Shown piece after piece: positions 37,490 through 45,940 of a stretch of DNA of 64,000 nucleotides (the stretch's first letter is position 1; each line of letters begins with the position of its first letter). Both the position numbers and the translations under genes were made by a program. This DNA is from Planctomycetota bacterium. GTDB lineage: Bacteria; Planctomycetota; Phycisphaerae; WQYP01. The notes under the pieces are model-generated. The model was given only the letters and a program-made list of their open reading frames with translations. It made no database searches and was not told the origin of the DNA. Where the stretch lies: NCBI GenBank assembly GCA_021819825.1, contig JAKAEZ010000009.1, forward strand, positions 1 to 64,000, in the 5' to 3' direction.

Positions 37490-38869
37490 TTACGCATCCA
37501 TTCGGGCGTGTTGCGGCAAAGGCTGTCCGTCCGGTAGATGCAGGGGCGCATCATCCGGACCATGCTGAATTTTACGGTTCAACATGTAAATGAATAACGC
37601 AAACAGCAACGCATACAGAACACCAAACATGATGATGCTGGTCAGAACATCGCCGACCGGTAAACCCGGCGAAATGCCCTGACTGGTACGTAAAATTCCA
37701 TAGACGATCCAAGGCTGCCGTCCAACCTCGGCGGAAAACCATCCAAGCTCATTGGCGGCCAATGGTGCCACGACGGAAAAAACAAATATCCACAATAACC
37801 ATCGCTTGGTCCAAAGGCTGTTGCGCCACCAGAAAAAGACCCCGATCAGGCTTATGAAAATCAGGAACATTCCCAATCCGACCATCGCATGATAGGATTG
37901 GAACACGGGATTCACCGGAGGCCAGTTTTTCGCGGGAAATGCATCCAGCCCCTCGACCGGTCGACTGGTGTTGCCGTAAAGCAGCCAGCTTAACATGCCG
38001 GGAATCTCCAGCCCGTACACTTTTTGCCTGGTCTGATTGACCCAACCGACAATTCCTAATCCCTCCGGGGCATCGGCGGGAAACGCCCCTTCAAATGCCG
38101 CCAGTTTGGCGGGTTGATATTTGGCGATCATTCGCGCATTAAAATCCCCGGTAAGCAACTGTAGCAGAGAGCAGATAATCGCTACAATCAATCCGACTTT
38201 CATACAAGATCGCGCGATCTGCAGATGGCGATTTTTGAGCAAATACCAGGCGGCCACGCTCATAACCAGAAACGCTCCGGATAAAAACGCGCCGATCAGC
38301 ACATGTTCAAGCCGATCAATGGTGGATGGGTTCAATACCACCTGCCAAAAGTTGACCATTTTCGCGCCAATGACCTTTCCTTTGGCATTTTTCAGCAGCT
38401 TAAAACCGGCCGGAGTCTGCATCCATGAATTCGCGACGTTAATCCAAAGTGCGCTGAATATGGACCCAAGTGAAACCATGACCGTGGCAAAAAAGTGCAT
38501 TTTGCGGCCCACACGGTCCCATCCGAAGAGCAATATCGATAGAAATCCCGATTCAAGAAAGAACGCAAAGATTCCCTCAGCAGCTAATGGCGCGCCGAAT
38601 ATATCACCCACAAACCGCGAATAATTGGCCCAATTGGTGCCGAACTCAAATTCCATGACAATACCGGTGGCGACACCCAAACCAAATGTCAAGGCGAATA
38701 TTCCAGTCCAGAATCGAGTCATTTGCTCCCACTTCTTATCCCGAGTCTTGAGATACATTCCCTCCATGATCGCCATCATGACTCCCAGGCCGATGCTCAA
38801 AAGAGGGAAAATATAGTGAAACGAGACAGTTAAACCGAATTGAATGCGTGATAGCATTAGTGTATTCAT
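37490..38869 (-). CDS. cydA: Cytochrome bd oxidase subunit I, short Q-loop type
   Basis: A 459-aa membrane protein that binds haems b558, b595 and d and oxidises quinol. Shows the N-terminal RIQFGLTVSFHYIFPLLSIG (His axial ligand), FEFGTNWANYSRFVGDIFGAPLAAEGIFAFFLES, and the conserved GWFSAEVGRQPW. Shorter than E. coli CydA (522 aa), consistent with the S-type (short) Q-loop. ATG 38869 follows GAGG; the frame start at 38893 is unlikely. A strong promoter lies 90 bp upstream, beside a divergent Rrf2 regulator gene. Confidence 0.96.
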   Translation of the reverse strand: MNTLMLSRIQFGLTVSFHYIFPLLSIGLGVMMAIMEGMYLKTRDKKWEQMTRFWTGIFALTFGLGVATGIVMEFEFGTNWANYSRFVGDIFGAPLAAEGIFAFFLESGFLSILLFGWDRVGRKMHFFATVMVSLGSIFSALWINVANSWMQTPAGFKLLKNAKGKVIGAKMVNFWQVVLNPSTIDRLEHVLIGAFLSGAFLVMSVAAWYLLKNRHLQIARSCMKVGLIVAIICSLLQLLTGDFNARMIAKYQPAKLAAFEGAFPADAPEGLGIVGWVNQTRQKVYGLEIPGMLSWLLYGNTSRPVEGLDAFPAKNWPPVNPVFQSYHAMVGLGMFLIFISLIGVFFWWRNSLWTKRWLLWIFVFSVVAPLAANELGWFSAEVGRQPWIVYGILRTSQGISPGLPVGDVLTSIIMFGVLYALLFALFIYMLNRKIQHGPDDAPLHLPDGQPLPQHARMDA

Positions 38870-38914
38870 GTTTTGACCTCGGCCCCACATCATGATGGGA
38901 AAAAACTATTCAAT

Positions 38915-38930
38915 ACCACGTTATTGTGGT
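38915..38930. promoter_or_regulatory. Operator-like dyad in the cydA leader
   Basis: ACCAC-GTTATT-GTGGT, perfect 5-bp arms, about 21-36 nt downstream of the predicted cydA start site. Candidate target for the adjacent Rrf2-type regulator. Confidence 0.4.
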
Positions 38931-38957
38931 TTCGCCATCTTGCCGCCCTTGACCAAT

Positions 38958-38986
38958 AGTATAGGGCTAGTAAAATCGGACTTCAA
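38958..38986 (-). promoter_or_regulatory. cydAB promoter
   Basis: Minus strand -35 TTGAAG (38981-38986), 17-bp spacer, -10 TATACT (38958-38963). It predicts a leader of about 80 nt. The -35 box overlaps the upstream promoter region of the divergent regulator, whose -10 TATAAT lies at 39003-39008. Confidence 0.6.
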
Positions 38987-39018
38987 GGTTTGGATGTCAA
39001 ACTATAATTCAGGTGATT

Positions 39019-39489
39019 ATGTTTTCTCAAACCAGTGAATATGCCCTGCGAGTAATTGTATATCTGGCAGGCTCCAAAGGCCGGCCGGTCACCAATCGCC
39101 ATATTTCCGCCGGCACCCTGGTGCCACAAGGCTACCTCGCCAAGGTGCTTCAGACTCTTTCTCGCTCGGGAATGGTTAAATCGCAACGCGGTTTGCATGG
39201 GGGCACGGTGCTGGCGAAAGATCCGGAAATATTGACCCTGTATGATGTCGTCCAGTGCGTCGATCCCATACGCCGCATTGAAAGCTGTCCCCTAGCCATG
39301 TTGGCGCACGGCAAGCACCTATGCCCGCTGCATAGCAGACTGGATGAGGCCATCAGCGGCATTGAAACAATACTCCGCAATTCCACTATCGCCGATCTGA
39401 TGGAATCAAGATCTAAACATCAGCCAACAACATTGTGTGAACCGCCGGCACCGGCTACAAAACGTACTGGCCGAAGTAATGCACGATAA
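39019..39489 (+). CDS. Rrf2-family transcriptional regulator
   Basis: A 156-aa regulator: winged-helix MFSQTSEYALRVIVYLAG and a three-Cys cluster (ESCPLAMLAHGKHLCPLH plus an upstream Cys in VQCVDP), typical for Fe-S sensing members (NsrR, IscR, RsrR). Such proteins sense NO, Fe-S status or redox and repress respiration or detoxification genes. Divergent from cydAB with 150 bp between, so it probably controls cydAB. ATG 39019 follows AGGTG; GTG 39013 is also in frame. Its C-terminal 25 residues are polar and non-conserved. Confidence 0.85.
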   Translation: MFSQTSEYALRVIVYLAGSKGRPVTNRHISAGTLVPQGYLAKVLQTLSRSGMVKSQRGLHGGTVLAKDPEILTLYDVVQCVDPIRRIESCPLAMLAHGKHLCPLHSRLDEAISGIETILRNSTIADLMESRSKHQPTTLCEPPAPATKRTGRSNAR

Positions 39490-39594
39490 ACAGCGTGCTA
39501 CGTTGGGCATTGAAATATTGCTTCCGCTTTGAACAAATGCATCGCGCTGATTATGATTCATTTTCAAAGCCGGTTCTGATTGAAAGGCGGAAAC

Positions 39595-41853
39595 ATGAGA
39601 CAGCATCCATTAACCACACCAATAAGTCCAATCCAAGTTAAAAGCCAGGGCAGCGCGGCACAACAACCCTCTGCCCAGGATTCGCTTATGCCCTCGCGGC
39701 GCGACATGATAAAATTCGGTGCATTGGCCGTGGTGGCAACCAGTGGCTTGGCGGGATGCGGTACCAACGGCATGAACTCTGCGGGAACTGCTACTCTGAC
39801 CGGCCGAACGGGTGATTCAACGGGTGCCCGAACGGATATGCGTATTGATCAGGCGTGGAAGTTCCTCAAGCAAGGCTTCCCAGGCGCACAAGAGCCTGAA
39901 TTAAATGATGCGTCATGGACAACCGTGGAGTTGCCGCACACTTATAACGGCCTGGATGCACAAACCGGAGCACCGTATTACCGGGGACCGGCCTGGTATC
40001 GCAAAAATCTGGAGCTGCCGCAAGCCGCAAGGGAGGCCGGTAAACAGGTTTTTCTATATTTTGAAGGGGCCGGTATCACCACAGAAGTCTACTGCAACGG
40101 CCACCGGGCGGGCGGGCATATTGGGTTATTCGCCGGTTTTTGTGTGGACATCACCACATTTATCAACCGCACTGGAAAAAACCTCATCGCGGTGCGCGTG
40201 GATAACGCCTACAATCATCACATTGCCCCTTTAAACGGAGATTTTAATCTGGATGGCGGATTATATCGCCACGTTCGGCTTCTGGTGCTGGATAGATTAT
40301 GCATCAGTCCGATGGACGATGGAGGCTCCGGTGTTTACATCAAACAAGTGAACATCACACCGGAGAAAGCGGAACTGGAAATTACCACGTTGCTAAGCAA
40401 TGCGTCTTCGGAAGAAAAAACCGCAGGCATTGGCTACAGCATTTCCGATCATACGGGGAAAGTGATCCTGACCGCCTCGGCTGCACAACCTGTGCCATCG
40501 GGGCAAACGGTACGATGCGTGCAGAATATTACCCTGCCTCATCCGCATCTTTGGAATGGCCGGGAAGACCCGTATCTGTATCAGGCGACAGTAGAGATTT
40601 TCGACGGAAACCAACGTACCGATGGTATAACCCAACCGCTGGGACTCCGCTTTTTTCACATTGATCCCGACAAGGGATTTTTCCTGAATGGCAAATCCTA
40701 TCCATTACGGGGTGTCTGCACGCACCAGGACCGACCGAATAAAGGCCGTGCGGTTAGCGATGCGGATTATCGCCAGGATTTAGACCTCATTTATGAAATT
40801 GGGGCCACGTGCGTACGCATGGCGCATTATCAACATGCGCAGGCGTCCTATGATGCCGCGGATAAATTGGGGCTTGTGGTCTGGGCGGAAGACGGCTTGG
40901 TTAACGGCGTGGCGCATAACAGTGAATTTGATAACAATCAGCTCCAGCAGGTGCGCGAACTTATTAAACAGAATTTTAATCATCCGTCCATCTTCTTCTG
41001 GAGCATGTTTAACGAACTGGGTAATAATGGCCAAGAGAATCTCGGCTATGATCTGGTAAAAAAAATTAACGCCGAGGCAAAAAAACTGGACCCCACGCGC
41101 CCCACCACAGCGGCGGACGATCAGTCCCAATATAACCACATTGGTTATGTTACCGATATCATCGCCTTCAACCGCTATCCGGGTTGGTACGGCGGAAAAA
41201 TGACGGACTTTCCCACCATTTTGGACGGTATTCGCAAGGTGGTGGAGACCAAGGCTCCCGGTCGATGTATCGGCATGAGTGAATATGGAGCCGGTGCCAG
41301 TATTTTCCAACACGAATCGCATGTGATCCAGCCTAACCCCGGCGCGTATTGGCATCCCGAAGAATATCAGGCACTGCTGCATGAACACGCCTGGGCGGCG
41401 ATTAAAGATCGCCCGTGGCTGTGGGGTACGTTTCTGTGGGTCATGTTCGACTTTGCATCTTCTTCGCGGCACGAAGGTGACCATCCCGGGAAAAATGATA
41501 AGGGGCTGGTGACGCGCGACCGAAAGACCCGCAAGGACGCCTTCTATTTTTATAAAGCCCAGTGGACCAAAGAGCCTTTTGTTTATATTACCGACCGACG
41601 ATTTAATTGCCGCCCCGATAAACACGCCATCTTAAAAGTTTATGCGAATTGCCGGAGCGTGGAGCTTTCACTTAATGGCCGGTCCCTGGGCACGCGCGAA
41701 GGCGTAAATGGGGTATTTGTCTGGCCTGAGACAGAGCTTAAGGAAGGCCAGAACCACATCCGCGCCATAGGGCACCACAGTGGCGGCCACGTTGAGGATG
41801 CCTGCATGGTGGTATATGACCCGCGTACCGTGCATCATGCAACGTATCGCTGA
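39595..41853 (+). CDS. GH2-family beta-galactosidase-like enzyme, Tat/lipoprotein export signal
   Basis: A 752-aa glycosidase. N-terminal 60 residues: long leader then twin-arginine SRRDMIKFGALAVVATSGLAGCG, so probably Tat-exported with a lipobox Cys. It continues with a sugar-binding jelly-roll domain, an immunoglobulin-like domain, and a TIM barrel with acid/base Glu in FNELGN and nucleophile Glu in SEYGAG. A C-terminal Ig-like domain (YANCRSVELSLNGRSLGTREG) follows. GH2 includes beta-galactosidases, beta-glucuronidases and others; which one is not decided. ATG at 39595 follows AAAGGCGG. Ends before a bidirectional terminator. Confidence 0.9.
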   Translation: MRQHPLTTPISPIQVKSQGSAAQQPSAQDSLMPSRRDMIKFGALAVVATSGLAGCGTNGMNSAGTATLTGRTGDSTGARTDMRIDQAWKFLKQGFPGAQEPELNDASWTTVELPHTYNGLDAQTGAPYYRGPAWYRKNLELPQAAREAGKQVFLYFEGAGITTEVYCNGHRAGGHIGLFAGFCVDITTFINRTGKNLIAVRVDNAYNHHIAPLNGDFNLDGGLYRHVRLLVLDRLCISPMDDGGSGVYIKQVNITPEKAELEITTLLSNASSEEKTAGIGYSISDHTGKVILTASAAQPVPSGQTVRCVQNITLPHPHLWNGREDPYLYQATVEIFDGNQRTDGITQPLGLRFFHIDPDKGFFLNGKSYPLRGVCTHQDRPNKGRAVSDADYRQDLDLIYEIGATCVRMAHYQHAQASYDAADKLGLVVWAEDGLVNGVAHNSEFDNNQLQQVRELIKQNFNHPSIFFWSMFNELGNNGQENLGYDLVKKINAEAKKLDPTRPTTAADDQSQYNHIGYVTDIIAFNRYPGWYGGKMTDFPTILDGIRKVVETKAPGRCIGMSEYGAGASIFQHESHVIQPNPGAYWHPEEYQALLHEHAWAAIKDRPWLWGTFLWVMFDFASSSRHEGDHPGKNDKGLVTRDRKTRKDAFYFYKAQWTKEPFVYITDRRFNCRPDKHAILKVYANCRSVELSLNGRSLGTREGVNGVFVWPETELKEGQNHIRAIGHHSGGHVEDACMVVYDPRTVHHATYR

Positions 41854-41886
41854 TGCCTTTTGCCACATGCGATCGATCAATCCGCT

Positions 41887-41933
41887 AAAAAAAAGGGGCC
41901 GAAGAACATGTCTTCGGCCCCTTGACTTTTTTT
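41887..41933. terminator. Bidirectional Rho-independent terminator between GH2 gene and dnaK
   Basis: Perfect 13-bp stem (41893-41905 and 41911-41923, core GGGGCCGAAGA) with a 5-nt loop. A T run follows on the plus strand (41927-41933) and an A run precedes it (41887-41894), giving U tracts in both directions. Confidence 0.93.
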
Positions 41934-41992
41934 CCAGGCAGTGATATTGCGCCATCAACCCTTTGGCTGTGATGGCAAAAGCCCGTGCGGCG

Positions 41993-43912
41993 TTACTTGA
42001 CCTCGTATTCCGCATCAATGACATCGTCGGGCTTTTTCCCCTGATCAGCCGCAGCATCGGGTGCCGATCCGGTGGCAGCTTCGGCAGCCCCGGCACCCGC
42101 TGATCCGGCTTCGGAGGCGGCCTTATAGGCCGCTTCGCCCAGTTTCATCCGCGCACGATTCAGGTTCTCCAAGGCCTTTTCAATGGCGGCTTTATCTTCC
42201 TGTTTCGTGACATCCTTCAATTGATTTACCGCGGATTCCAGATCGCCGCGTTCCTGCGGTGTAATCTTATTGCCGTGCTCCTGCAATTCACGTTCAACCT
42301 GCAGGGTAACCGCCTCGGCGCGGTTCTTTAGATCAACGAGTTCCCGACGAGCTTTGTCTTCAGCGGAGTGGGCCTCGGCTTCTTTCTTCATGCGCTCGAT
42401 TTCATCCTTGGACAATCCGCTGTGGCCTTTGATTTCCACCTTGCTTTCCTTGCCGGTGGCTTTGTCCTTGGCTTTCACATTGAGGATGCCATTGACGTCA
42501 ATATCAAAAGCTACTTCAATTTGCGGTACGCCTCGCGGGGCTGGTGGAATTCCACCGAGCGTGAATTTTCCCAGTGTCCGGTTGTCTTTAGCGAACTCAC
42601 GTTCACCTTGCAGGACGTGAATTTCAACACTGGTCTGATTATCCGCCGCGGTGCTGAAGGTTTCACCTTTGCTGGTGGGGATCGTGGTATTGCGCGGAAT
42701 CAGCACGGTCATCACGCCGCCGTAGGTTTCAACACCCAAAGATAAAGGCGTAACATCCAGAACCAGAATATCCTTGACTTCGCCGGTGGTAATTCCGCCT
42801 TGCACCGCGGCACCAAGGGCCACAGCTTCATCCGGATTGACGCTCTTATTACCTTCCTTGCCGAAGATTTCCTTGACCAACTGCTGCACACGCGGCATAC
42901 GCGTTGAGCCGCCGACCAGCAGCACTTCATCAATATTCTTAGCGGTCAGCTTGGCATCTTCCAGGGCTTTGAGCACCGGCTGCCGACAGCGTTCAGTGAG
43001 GTGGCTGACAATGGCTTCAAATTTACTGCGATTAATGGCCATCTGGAGGTGCTTGGGACCACTGGCATCCGCGGTGATAAACGGCAAATTGATCGTGGTT
43101 TCCATGTTGCTGGAAAGCTCAATTTTGGCTTTCTCAGCTGATTCTTTCAGCCGCTGCAGAGCCATGGGATCCTTGCGCAAATCAATGCCATTTTGCTTGC
43201 GGAATTCTTCGGCGATGTAATCGACCAAGACCTGGTCGTAATCATCACCACCCAAGTGGGTATCGCCGTTGATCGATAGCACTTCAAATACGCCATCGCC
43301 GACATCCAGCACGGACACGTCAAATGTGCCGCCGCCCAAGTCGAATACAAATATCTTCCCACCCTTCTTCTTATCCATACCGTAGGCCAGTGCGGCCGCG
43401 GTGGGTTCCGGCAAAACACGTTTGACGTTCAGACCGGCAATTTCACCGGCTTCTTTCGTGGCCAGACGTTGCGAATCATTAAAATAAGCGGGCACGGTAA
43501 TGATGGCATCAGTAACGGGTTGGCCCAGATAATCTTCCGCGGTTTTCTTCAAATCTTGAAGAATCATCGCCGAGATTTCCGGGGGCGTGTATGTCTTGCC
43601 GCGCACTTCAACTTTTACCAGTTCATCCGCGCCGCCAATGACTTTATAGGGTACCAGCTTCTCTTCGGATGATACTTCACCATGGCGGCGTCCCATGAAC
43701 CGCTTGATGGAAAATACAGTGTTTTGCGGATTGGTCACCTGCTGGTGCTTGGCCGGCAGGCCGACAAGCCGCTCTCCTTTATCAGTAAAACCGACCACCG
43801 ACGGCGTGAGGCGTGAGCCTTGCGCGTTGACCAGCACCTTGGGCTGATTACCTTCCATGACCGCAACCACCGAGTTGGTTGTTCCAAGGTCAATACCAAT
43901 GACTTTACCCAT
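41993..43912 (-). CDS. dnaK: Chaperone DnaK (Hsp70)
   Basis: The ATP-dependent Hsp70 chaperone, 639 aa. Motifs: [64 protein letters not shown], and the substrate-binding domain with [18 protein letters not shown]; the C-terminal lid ends in [11 protein letters not shown]. The ATG at 43912 follows AAGGAT; the frame extends to 43984 but that part is not conserved. No grpE or dnaJ neighbour is present here. No CIRCE element seen upstream. Confidence 0.97.
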   Translation of the reverse strand: MGKVIGIDLGTTNSVVAVMEGNQPKVLVNAQGSRLTPSVVGFTDKGERLVGLPAKHQQVTNPQNTVFSIKRFMGRRHGEVSSEEKLVPYKVIGGADELVKVEVRGKTYTPPEISAMILQDLKKTAEDYLGQPVTDAIITVPAYFNDSQRLATKEAGEIAGLNVKRVLPEPTAAALAYGMDKKKGGKIFVFDLGGGTFDVSVLDVGDGVFEVLSINGDTHLGGDDYDQVLVDYIAEEFRKQNGIDLRKDPMALQRLKESAEKAKIELSSNMETTINLPFITADASGPKHLQMAINRSKFEAIVSHLTERCRQPVLKALEDAKLTAKNIDEVLLVGGSTRMPRVQQLVKEIFGKEGNKSVNPDEAVALGAAVQGGITTGEVKDILVLDVTPLSLGVETYGGVMTVLIPRNTTIPTSKGETFSTAADNQTSVEIHVLQGEREFAKDNRTLGKFTLGGIPPAPRGVPQIEVAFDIDVNGILNVKAKDKATGKESKVEIKGHSGLSKDEIERMKKEAEAHSAEDKARRELVDLKNRAEAVTLQVERELQEHGNKITPQERGDLESAVNQLKDVTKQEDKAAIEKALENLNRARMKLGEAAYKAASEAGSAGAGAAEAATGSAPDAAADQGKKPDDVIDAEYEVK

Positions 43913-43984
43913 TGAACACATCCTTTTTCTTTCCGCCTGATTCAGCGTATGGAAAAGTCGCGTAACACCCTTCGGGGTGCCCAC

Positions 43985-44272
43985 AACAGCCTCCGCACGC
44001 CAGCGGCGTAACCGCGAAGGCTTTGAGCAATCTCCATGCCGCGGCGAGTTTAATTTTTATAATATAACATAAACCATTTAAATTACAGCATTTATAAGCG
44101 CCAATTCCCTCAAGTCAGTAGCCCATTATCCTCCAATATCGGGCCTGTCAAAAAATTATTTCTGCCAGCTTGGCAGAGTTATTTTTAATAGGAGCCTGTC
44201 CTACATGAGGTTTTCCACACCGCGCTCGGACTGGTAGAATGATCCAAGTGAAATAGCAAAAGGTGCGGCACA
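43985..44272. other. Intergenic upstream of dnaK, with hairpin and IS-end-like word
   Basis: An A+T-rich patch (44050-44110) probably contains the dnaK promoter. A 7-bp hairpin TCTGCCA/TGGCAGA (44161-44177) has T-rich flanks on both sides. The word TAGGAGCCTGTCC (44189-44201) recurs in inverted orientation at 55338-55350, beside an IS1182-like fragment. Confidence 0.45.
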
Positions 44273-44479
44273 TTGCATTACGAAAGCGTAACGACCCTGA
44301 TAAAAAATCTGAATGACGCGGCGGTGGAGTATCTTGTCGTGGGTGGTTTAGCGGTTGTGGCGCATGGCTATGTTAGATTTATCGCAGATGTCGATTTGCT
44401 GCTCGGCCTTGACCATGCGAACGTAAAAAATGAAGCGTTTGGCCGCTCTGTCGCTGGAGCAGAAAATCCGCTGGCTTGA
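44273..44479 (+). pseudogene. Truncated nucleotidyltransferase (AbiEii/MNT-like) remnant
   Basis: TTG-initiated frame of 68 codons. The first 46 residues match the start of minimal nucleotidyltransferases: LNDAAVEYLVVGGLAVVAHGY and RFIADVDLLLGLDHAN with the GG...DVD nucleotidyltransferase signature (usually G-S/G and D-x-D). Then similarity stops and the frame ends; full-length relatives are 180-250 aa. A second small frame that normally forms part of such modules overlaps downstream. It looks like a decayed toxin-antitoxin module. Confidence 0.55.
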
Positions 44480-44558
44480 AAGTGCGCAGGAAATGGCTCT
44501 TCAGAAGCAACAAGCTCAGCAAGCTCACCGAACCGCCCCACCGCACGACCACGGTTAA
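44430..44558 (+). CDS. Possible 42-aa small partner protein of the nucleotidyltransferase remnant
   Basis: ATG at 44430, frame KRLAALSLEQKIRWLESAQEM and a Gln-rich tail. The ALSLEQKIRWLESAQ pattern resembles the short helical proteins (xALxxEEKLRWLEEA) often encoded next to these nucleotidyltransferases. It overlaps the remnant in another frame. Possibly intact, possibly part of the decayed module. Confidence 0.4.
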   Translation: MKRLAALSLEQKIRWLESAQEMALQKQQAQQAHRTAPPHDHG

Positions 44559-44650
44559 TGCTGTTACGCGCCCCAATCAGCTCTTAACGCATCCGCTATC
44601 CACGGCCCTCCGCGGCCCCATCCTGTTTCGTCGAGAAACCCCGAACCTCG

Positions 44651-44766
44651 GGCATGGTAATTTTTCCTGGCAGGCGGCAAAATCGACGGCCTTAGTGCCT
44701 GCGCTAAGAGAATGCTTAGTCCTGGAAACTCGCATCGCGGAGGCCGGCCCGGATTTATTGCCACAC
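44651..44766 (+). repeat. Foldback repeat, degenerate copy A
   Basis: About 115 bp, roughly 80 per cent identical without gaps to the reverse complement of 48590-48704. Shared words include CGCTAAGAGAATG and GGATTTATTGCCAC. The terminal inverted repeats are more degenerate than in copy B. Confidence 0.75.
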
Positions 44767-44851
44767 CCCGCACCTCGAAATCGGTTTCAACGTGTGCTTT
44801 TCAGCCCCCGCCGCCGTAGAATTCGGCTATTTGGCTTGAGGGCGTGTACCC

Positions 44852-45634
44852 ATGGGATTCAAAGATAAACTGGAACGGAAACTTTCCCGACTGGCGATTC
44901 CGCATCTGACGTTATGGATTATCATCGGGCAAGTGCTGTTTTTTGTATTGCACTTCTCCCATCCGAACATCATCAGCCGCATGGATCTTGAACCACCGCT
45001 GGTATGGGCCGGGCAATGGTGGCGAGTGATTTCGTTTGTATTAATACCGCCCTCTTACAGCCCGATCTGGCTGTTTCTGGATATTTATTTCTTTTTCCTG
45101 ATTGGCAATACTCTGGAAAATACGTGGGGATCATTGCATTACAATATTTTTCTGCTGATCGGCTGGATGGCCACGGTGGCCGCGGCGTTGCTGGTGCCGG
45201 GGGGCGCGGTGGCAAGTCTTTACCTGTTTGGATCGGTATTTCTGGCCTTTGCGTTTTTATATCCGGAGTTCGTTATCTATGTCGCATTTATTCTGCCGGT
45301 ACAGGTGAAGTATCTGGGATGGCTGATGTGGGCATTTTACGGGTGGATGTTCCTTACCGGAGGCTGGTCCCAACGGGCCATTGTTTTCGCGGCGGTGCTT
45401 AACTTTCTGATCTTTTTTCACCGGGATATTATTAATCGCATTCGCTACGGCCACCGTAAAATGGTACAAAAAGCGGCCGCCGCCGTGGATGCGCCCCTTC
45501 ACCGTTGCACGATATGCGGAGTTACCGATCAAAGTAATCCGCAAATGGAATTCCGCTATTGCAACCGCTGCGCCGGCACACCGTGCTACTGCATGGATCA
45601 TATTAACAACCATGAGCATCGCGCGGCGAAATAA
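44852..45634 (+). CDS. Rhomboid-like membrane protein with C-terminal zinc ribbon
   Basis: A 260-aa protein with six to seven hydrophobic segments in residues 18-195 laid out as in the rhomboid family (WWRVISFVLIPPSYSP, GNTLENTWGSLHYN). The serine protease motif GxSG is missing: the equivalent reads LFGSVFLAF, and no catalytic His is obvious, so it is probably a pseudo-protease. Residues 215-250 hold six Cys and three His in ribbon-like pairs (CTICG, YCNRCAGTPCYC), expected to bind zinc. No ribosome site is obvious and the initiator is the first ATG after the foldback repeat. Convergent with the downstream small membrane protein gene. Confidence 0.8.
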   Translation: MGFKDKLERKLSRLAIPHLTLWIIIGQVLFFVLHFSHPNIISRMDLEPPLVWAGQWWRVISFVLIPPSYSPIWLFLDIYFFFLIGNTLENTWGSLHYNIFLLIGWMATVAAALLVPGGAVASLYLFGSVFLAFAFLYPEFVIYVAFILPVQVKYLGWLMWAFYGWMFLTGGWSQRAIVFAAVLNFLIFFHRDIINRIRYGHRKMVQKAAAAVDAPLHRCTICGVTDQSNPQMEFRYCNRCAGTPCYCMDHINNHEHRAAK

Positions 45635-45668
45635 TCTGTTTAAACTGGCCAATTTCCGACCAGGGTTT

Positions 45669-45923
45669 TTACCGCGCAGGGGCGGGGCCTGCGCCATTCG
45701 ATTGGTCACCTTTACGCGAACGGAAACGAATGACATAAAACACGCCCATCACCAGCAACAACGCGCCCCACCAGATCGCGGGGTGCGTATATGCCAACGC
45801 CAGCTTCTGCGCCGGTGGATGCGCTATTTCCCACAGCCCCGTAGCCTCAATAATAACCCCGTAAATCAGTAACTGTGCGCCAATGAGGAACCACAGTGCG
45901 TTCGAATGCGAGTGTTTTGGCAT
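45669..45923 (-). CDS. Small membrane protein downstream of symporter
   Basis: An 84-aa protein with two hydrophobic helices (about residues 9-28 and 48-66) and a basic, Gly/Pro-rich tail. It follows the symporter gene by 17 bp on the same strand, so it probably shares its transcript. Function unknown; it could be a small transporter subunit. Confidence 0.6.
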   Translation of the reverse strand: MPKHSHSNALWFLIGAQLLIYGVIIEATGLWEIAHPPAQKLALAYTHPAIWWGALLLVMGVFYVIRFRSRKGDQSNGAGPAPAR

Positions 45924-45940
45924 AACACAACCTGCTTTCT

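Noticed and set aside
40780-41625. 281-codon minus-strand frame
   Set aside because: Antisense to the GH2 gene; its codons mirror the GH2 frame.
43913-44110. CIRCE element upstream of dnaK
   Set aside because: Looked for TTAGCACTC-N9-GAGTGCTAA; not present.
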